From assembly GCA_021812745.1 (NCBI GenBank), contig JAKAMS010000075.1, forward strand, positions 1-9,606: a stretch of 9,606 nt of DNA. Direction: 5' to 3'. This document shows positions 6,341 to 9,606 of the stretch, one piece after another; within the stretch, counting starts at the first letter, position 1; every line of letters begins with the position of its first letter. The position numbers and the translations under genes are program-made. Source of the DNA: Bacteroidota bacterium. Its GTDB lineage: Bacteria > Bacteroidota > Ignavibacteria > Ignavibacteriales > Melioribacteraceae. The notes below the pieces were generated by a model, which saw only the letters and a list, made by a program, of their open reading frames with translations, was not told the origin of the DNA and ran no database searches.

Positions 6341-6711
6341 GTAGAATATAGAATTGCAACACATGTAACGTAGTTTTCTGAATGGCTCATGGAGATTTTC
6401 AATTCTTTACCGTGATTTAGATAATCTTTAAGTGCGCCATAAAATTTTACTTTTGGAAGTCCGTTTGGTTCGTTGTAGATCTCAACATCCTGCCAGCTGT
6501 AAACTGTATCTGTATCATTTGAAAGAGCTTTATAGATAGCTTCTTTTGCTGCGAAACGAGCTGCCAGATGCTGATATTTATTTGGTCTGGTAAGTGAATA
6601 ATCAACTTCAATTTTTGTGTATATTTTTTTTAAGAAAGCATCACCATATTCATCAACACTTTTTTGAATACGTTCAATTTCTATGATGTCAATACCTATT
6701 CCAAGAACCAT
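6325..6711 (-). CDS. acpS: holo-[acyl-carrier-protein] synthase
   Basis: Transfers 4'-phosphopantetheine from coenzyme A to a serine of apo-ACP, activating it for fatty-acid synthesis (EC 2.7.8.7); cytoplasmic. The 128-residue product has the typical short AcpS length. Metal-binding motifs are clear: GIGID8-IIEIER near the start and ARFAAK56-E57-AIYKAL in the middle, with LKISMSHSENYVTCVAI near the C-terminus. I chose ATG 6711-6709: it follows the ggt stop by one base, has GGATGG a few bases upstream, and yields the family start MVLGIGID. An in-frame start at 6759 would add 16 residues unrelated to the family and overlap ggt by 47 nt. Close linkage to ggt suggests translational coupling; the two functions have no obvious biochemical tie. 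Confidence 0.95.
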   Translation of the reverse strand: MVLGIGIDIIEIERIQKSVDEYGDAFLKKIYTKIEVDYSLTRPNKYQHLAARFAAKEAIYKALSNDTDTVYSWQDVEIYNEPNGLPKVKFYGALKDYLNHGKELKISMSHSENYVTCVAILYSTKKSE

Positions 6712-6712
6712 A

Positions 6713-8407
6713 TTACCATCCAGCGGCTTTACCAAATCCACGTGGATCTGAAGAGCCAAAAAATGTTTTGCTTGAATCTATTATAATGCCTTCCATACGT
6801 CCTAAAGATTTAACTTCATTTAATTTGTATCCGCGGGTAATAAGATTCTTGTAAGTATCTTCTGTTAATGCCGGTTTCTCGTAATCAATTTGATCCGGAA
6901 ACCATTGATGATGAATCTTTGGCGCGGCTATTGCATCGTAGATGTTCATTTCAAAATCAATTACATTTAAAATTGTTTGCAAAACAGAAGTAATAATTGT
7001 TGAACCGCCAGGTGAACCAATTACCATAAAAGGTTTATCATCTTTCATAATTATAGTCGGAGTCATAGAACTCAGCATTCTCTTTTTTGGCTGAATAGAA
7101 TTAGCTTTGCTTCCTACCAGACCGAATTGATTTGGTACGCCGGGTTTTGCGCTAAAATCATCCATTTCGTTGTTCAGCAGAAAACCAAGACCATCTACAA
7201 CAATTTTATTCCCAAAGCCGCCGTTAAGTGTGTACGTTGTACTAACAGCGTTTCCAAATTCATCTGCGACTGAATAGTGAGTTGTTTCTTCTTTCTCTCT
7301 ATGCCGAGGAATTTTTGCAGCTGATATTTCTTTTGAAGGGATTGCATCATTCCCTATTTCGTCTTTTATTTCTGCAGCATACTGCTTCGATGTCAAATAA
7401 TTGGTCGGTACATCATAAAAATCCGGATCTCCCATGTGTTCAGCGCGGTCGGCATAAATATGTTTCATTACTTCTGCAAGCGTGTGAATATATTCTGCGC
7501 TATTCCAATTTTCTTTTTTGAACGAATAATTTTCTAAAATATTTAACGCTTCAATTAAACATATTCCTCCAGAAGATGGCGGAGGCATAGAAACAATTTT
7601 ATATCCTCTGTATGATCCTTCAATAGGAAAACGCTCTGCTACTTTGTAATCTTCCAAATCTTTTAGAGTAAATATTCCTTTATTCTTTTTTGACTCAGTC
7701 ACAAATTTTTTGGCAATCATACCTTTGTAAAAGGCATCTTTGCCTTCATCACGGATAAGTTTCAAAGTGTTGGCTAATTCTTTTTGAATCAGAGTATCAC
7801 CTTCAAGAAATCTTTTGCCGCTTTTAGTAAATATTTTTTTAGAAGTTTCTATTTTCAAAAAATCTTCATGATAGAAGTTAATTGATTCCGCCATATTTTT
7901 ACTTAGAACAAATCCATTTTCTGCAAGATCAATTGCCGGCTGGATAACATCTTTGAGTTTCATAGTGCCGTATTTTTGGAGCGCATAAATTAATCCGGCA
8001 ACTGTGCCTGGGACTCCTGCTGAACTCCATCCTGTTTGACTTTCAGAAGGGACAAAATTACCGAGACTGTCTAAATACATTTTTTCATGAGCAGCAAGAG
8101 GGGCAGTTTCTCGGAAATCAATTGTAGTATTCTTGCCATCGGCAAGATGAATAACCATAAATCCGCCACCGCCAATATTTCCAGCGCTGGGGAAAGTAAC
8201 AGCCAATGCAAATCCTACTGCAACAGATGCATCAACTGCATTGCCTCCTTTCTTTAGAATTGCAACTCCGACATCAGTCGCAAGATCACTTGCAGTTACA
8301 ACCATTCCGTGTTTTGCTCGTTCAGGGCTTCCGTTAAAAGAAAATATTGTAGAGAATAGGACGAGAATAAAAAATAATGTTTGCTTGGATTTAGAAAATG
8401 TGAGCAT
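6713..8407 (-). CDS. ggt: gamma-glutamyltranspeptidase / glutathione hydrolase, secreted
   Basis: Cleaves gamma-glutamyl bonds of glutathione and related peptides, releasing glutamate or passing the gamma-glutamyl group to acceptors (EC 2.3.2.2, 3.4.19.13). The 564-residue precursor begins with a signal peptide (KSKQTLFFILVLFSTIFSF, about 6-24), indicating export; there is no lipobox. R99 in DFRETAP fits the substrate-carboxylate arginine. The autoprocessing site is T375 in ETTHYSVADEFGNAVSTTYT; cleavage before T375 would make large and small subunits, and T393 matches the second threonine of the Thr-Thr dyad. NNEMDDFSAKPG (412-423), S446-S447 in LSSMTPT and the oxyanion glycines G467-G468 (GSPGGSTI) are all intact, so activity is likely. 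The ATG overlaps the end of the Mce gene by 17 nt, with GGAAG four bases upstream. Confidence 0.97.
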   Translation of the reverse strand: MLTFSKSKQTLFFILVLFSTIFSFNGSPERAKHGMVVTASDLATDVGVAILKKGGNAVDASVAVGFALAVTFPSAGNIGGGGFMVIHLADGKNTTIDFRETAPLAAHEKMYLDSLGNFVPSESQTGWSSAGVPGTVAGLIYALQKYGTMKLKDVIQPAIDLAENGFVLSKNMAESINFYHEDFLKIETSKKIFTKSGKRFLEGDTLIQKELANTLKLIRDEGKDAFYKGMIAKKFVTESKKNKGIFTLKDLEDYKVAERFPIEGSYRGYKIVSMPPPSSGGICLIEALNILENYSFKKENWNSAEYIHTLAEVMKHIYADRAEHMGDPDFYDVPTNYLTSKQYAAEIKDEIGNDAIPSKEISAAKIPRHREKEETTHYSVADEFGNAVSTTYTLNGGFGNKIVVDGLGFLLNNEMDDFSAKPGVPNQFGLVGSKANSIQPKKRMLSSMTPTIIMKDDKPFMVIGSPGGSTIITSVLQTILNVIDFEMNIYDAIAAPKIHHQWFPDQIDYEKPALTEDTYKNLITRGYKLNEVKSLGRMEGIIIDSSKTFFGSSDPRGFGKAAGW

Positions 8408-9299
8408 TTACTTCCACACCTTTTGATTTCAACTGGTCAACTAAGATTTTGATAAGTTCTTTAGCTTGTTGTATTGTTGTTTTAAGGTCGTTTATCAAAT
8501 CCGGATCGTTCAGCATTTTGCCAAGATTATTCTGGTTCTTGTCAGTCTTATCCATAAAGTCATTTACTTTTACCAGTAGATCTTTAGAGACCTTCAACAC
8601 ATTATTGATGGAAGAAATTGTTTGTGAGATTGAATCGCGGTTAGTTTTTAAAAAGTCGTTCGCATTTTTTGTTAATTCAGTTCCCGACTTCAGAAGCTGA
8701 TTAATTTCCTCTTTATTATTGAGGACTAACTTATTAAGATTATCCGTAAGCAATGTGAGGTTTGAAACAGAAGTTTTAAGATCAGCATTAAATTTTTGGT
8801 CAGTTAATGTTTTATTGAGTGTACTAAGAGAGATTTTAACTTCTTGAATTACATTAACTAAATCATTTTGAACTGTTCCGAGCATAGCCATAGCCGAGGC
8901 AATATCGCCAACAAATTCTCCATGTTGAACTATACTTAAGTCTAAATCTGCAGAACCAATTCCAGGATTGATTTCTACTTTTTTCCCGCCCATTAGGTCT
9001 AACATCATAACAGAAAATTTAGAATCGTTTTTTAAAACAACATCTTCCTCTAAGCTTAGCAAAGTTTTTACTTTACTTCCTTGAATAGTTATCTCGTCAA
9101 CGTAACCTTTTCTAACTCCGTTAATTGTTACCGGATCTCCGACTTCTAATCCTGCAACAGAACTAAACTCAACATTCACTTCTTTTCTCTGTGAGTTGAT
9201 AGTCCAATTTTTTGCCCATCCTAAAACCCAAAGGAATATTAGTAGTCCGAAGAATACAGTAATTCCAACTTTAATTTCTGTTTTTCTCTGATCTTTCAT
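8391..9299 (-). CDS. MlaD/Mce-family lipid-transport protein
   Basis: Probably the substrate-binding, membrane-anchored component of an ABC lipid transporter (Mla-like) moving phospholipids between inner and outer membranes. The 302-residue protein has a short basic N-terminus, one membrane helix at about 13-29 (ITVFFGLLIFLWVLGWA), and an MCE domain at about 40-115 (VNVEFSSVAGLEVGDPVTIN, GVRKGYVDEI, SKFSVMMLDLMGGKKVEINPG). It continues into a long Asn-, Leu- and Lys-rich helical tail (about 135-300) likely to form a coiled-coil stalk or tunnel. The C-terminal tail is longer than in E. coli MlaD and resembles single-MCE proteins of the Bacteroidota side. The permease and ATPase genes are not in view and would be expected beyond the right edge. 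The ATG lies inside the upstream gene (29-nt overlap) with no clear Shine-Dalgarno. Confidence 0.9.
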   Translation of the reverse strand: MKDQRKTEIKVGITVFFGLLIFLWVLGWAKNWTINSQRKEVNVEFSSVAGLEVGDPVTINGVRKGYVDEITIQGSKVKTLLSLEEDVVLKNDSKFSVMMLDLMGGKKVEINPGIGSADLDLSIVQHGEFVGDIASAMAMLGTVQNDLVNVIQEVKISLSTLNKTLTDQKFNADLKTSVSNLTLLTDNLNKLVLNNKEEINQLLKSGTELTKNANDFLKTNRDSISQTISSINNVLKVSKDLLVKVNDFMDKTDKNQNNLGKMLNDPDLINDLKTTIQQAKELIKILVDQLKSKGVEVNAHIF

Positions 9300-9606
9300 A
9301 TCGTATTAAATAATTTTTGAAATTGTTGAAATCGAGTGAATCTATTTTTTTATCGCTGACAATATGCTGTGCTTCGCTTATAACCCCTTGAACTCTTGCC
9401 ATAGCGGAATCAAAAGGAAGATGTTTATTTTGCTTAAAGAATTCATGAAGTTGGCTCTGAAGCGAATCTTTGTACACAGATGCTTTGACCTCGGTAAGTT
9501 TCTTATCAAATTCATCCATTGCAAAGTCCATCATTTTATTCTTTGAAAAATCTTTCAAGAAATCTTTTTTGTACTTAATCACATAAACAACAGCCGAAAC
9601 AATAAC
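9271..9606 (-). CDS. unknown small membrane-anchored protein ahead of the Mce gene, 5' end cut by window edge
   Basis: I do not recognise this protein. The frame is open to the right edge: before the first possible start inside the window (GTG 9582) it reads VIVSAVVYV, a hydrophobic run continuing into IKYKKDFLKDFSKNK. The true start therefore probably lies outside, and the product has an N-terminal membrane helix or uncleaved signal followed by a soluble, charged helical domain of about 100 residues (MMDFAMDEFDKKLTEV, QLHEFFKQNKHLPFDSAMAR, ISEAQHIVSDKKIDSL). There are no cysteines and no motif I can name. Its last 29 nt overlap the start of the Mce gene, so the two are very likely co-translated; an accessory role in the same lipid-transport complex is possible but unproven. 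Confidence 0.7.
   Translation of the reverse strand, partial: VIVSAVVYVIKYKKDFLKDFSKNKMMDFAMDEFDKKLTEVKASVYKDSLQSQLHEFFKQNKHLPFDSAMARVQGVISEAQHIVSDKKIDSLDFNNFKNYLIRYERSEKNRN

Noticed and set aside
6325..6759. A longer acpS beginning at 6759
   Set aside because: The extra 16 residues do not resemble AcpS, lie inside the ggt coding region, and a well-placed ATG with GGATGG upstream exists at 6711.
7282..8700. Plus-strand open frames at 7282-7521, 8241-8426 and 8449-8700
   Set aside because: All lie opposite ggt or the Mce gene, show no domain or signal consistent with a protein, and arise from codon bias on the other strand.
9364..9546. Plus-strand open frame at the right end
   Set aside because: It is opposite the membrane-anchored unknown gene, which is better supported by its overlap with the Mce gene and its open frame to the edge.

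Overview
The window is an AT-rich, densely packed stretch of ordinary bacterial chromosome. Every supported gene lies on the minus strand, so transcription runs from high to low coordinates. The gene set is chromosome segregation, tRNA charging and modification, rRNA modification, acyl-carrier-protein activation and cell-envelope upkeep. Protein style, sparse Shine-Dalgarno sequences, several GTG starts and one TAnnTTTG-type box suggest the Bacteroidota/Chlorobiota/Ignavibacteriota group, with an Ignavibacteria-like organism as best guess. This is inference from protein character; no rRNA or marker comparison was possible.

Right block (9606 to 6325), in transcription order: a small membrane-anchored protein of unknown function cut by the right edge, an MlaD/Mce-family lipid-transport protein, a secreted gamma-glutamyltranspeptidase, and holo-ACP synthase. 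These genes overlap by 29 and 17 nt and are then separated by 1 nt, so they look like one transcription unit. After an 83-bp gap comes mnmA (6241 to 5138), a tRNA 2-thiouridylase with a GTG start and a clear Shine-Dalgarno.

Middle (5137 to 4502): an HNH-endonuclease-fold gene. Its conserved N-terminal half is readable in frame but has no ATG, GTG, TTG or near-cognate start. Just upstream is a perfect 6-bp hairpin whose four-base loop is the core of a GGAGG ribosome-binding site. This is the most unusual spot in the window.

Left block (4439 to 1): trpS, scpA, scpB, rluB and dacB (cut by the left edge), separated by 1 nt or overlapping by 8 to 20 nt. The trpS-scpA-scpB-rluB order is a familiar housekeeping arrangement linking TrpRS, the condensin kleisin and its partner, and a 23S rRNA pseudouridine synthase. 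TrpRS carries a four-cysteine motif of the iron-sulfur TrpRS type. The terminal D-alanyl-D-alanine carboxypeptidase has KAG where the family has KTG.

I see no mobile element, CRISPR array, tRNA, rRNA, phage gene or defence cassette, and no evidence for a wholly new multi-gene system. The points worth a second look are the HNH start region, the DacB motif change, the cysteine-rich TrpRS and the unknown gene ahead of the Mce protein.
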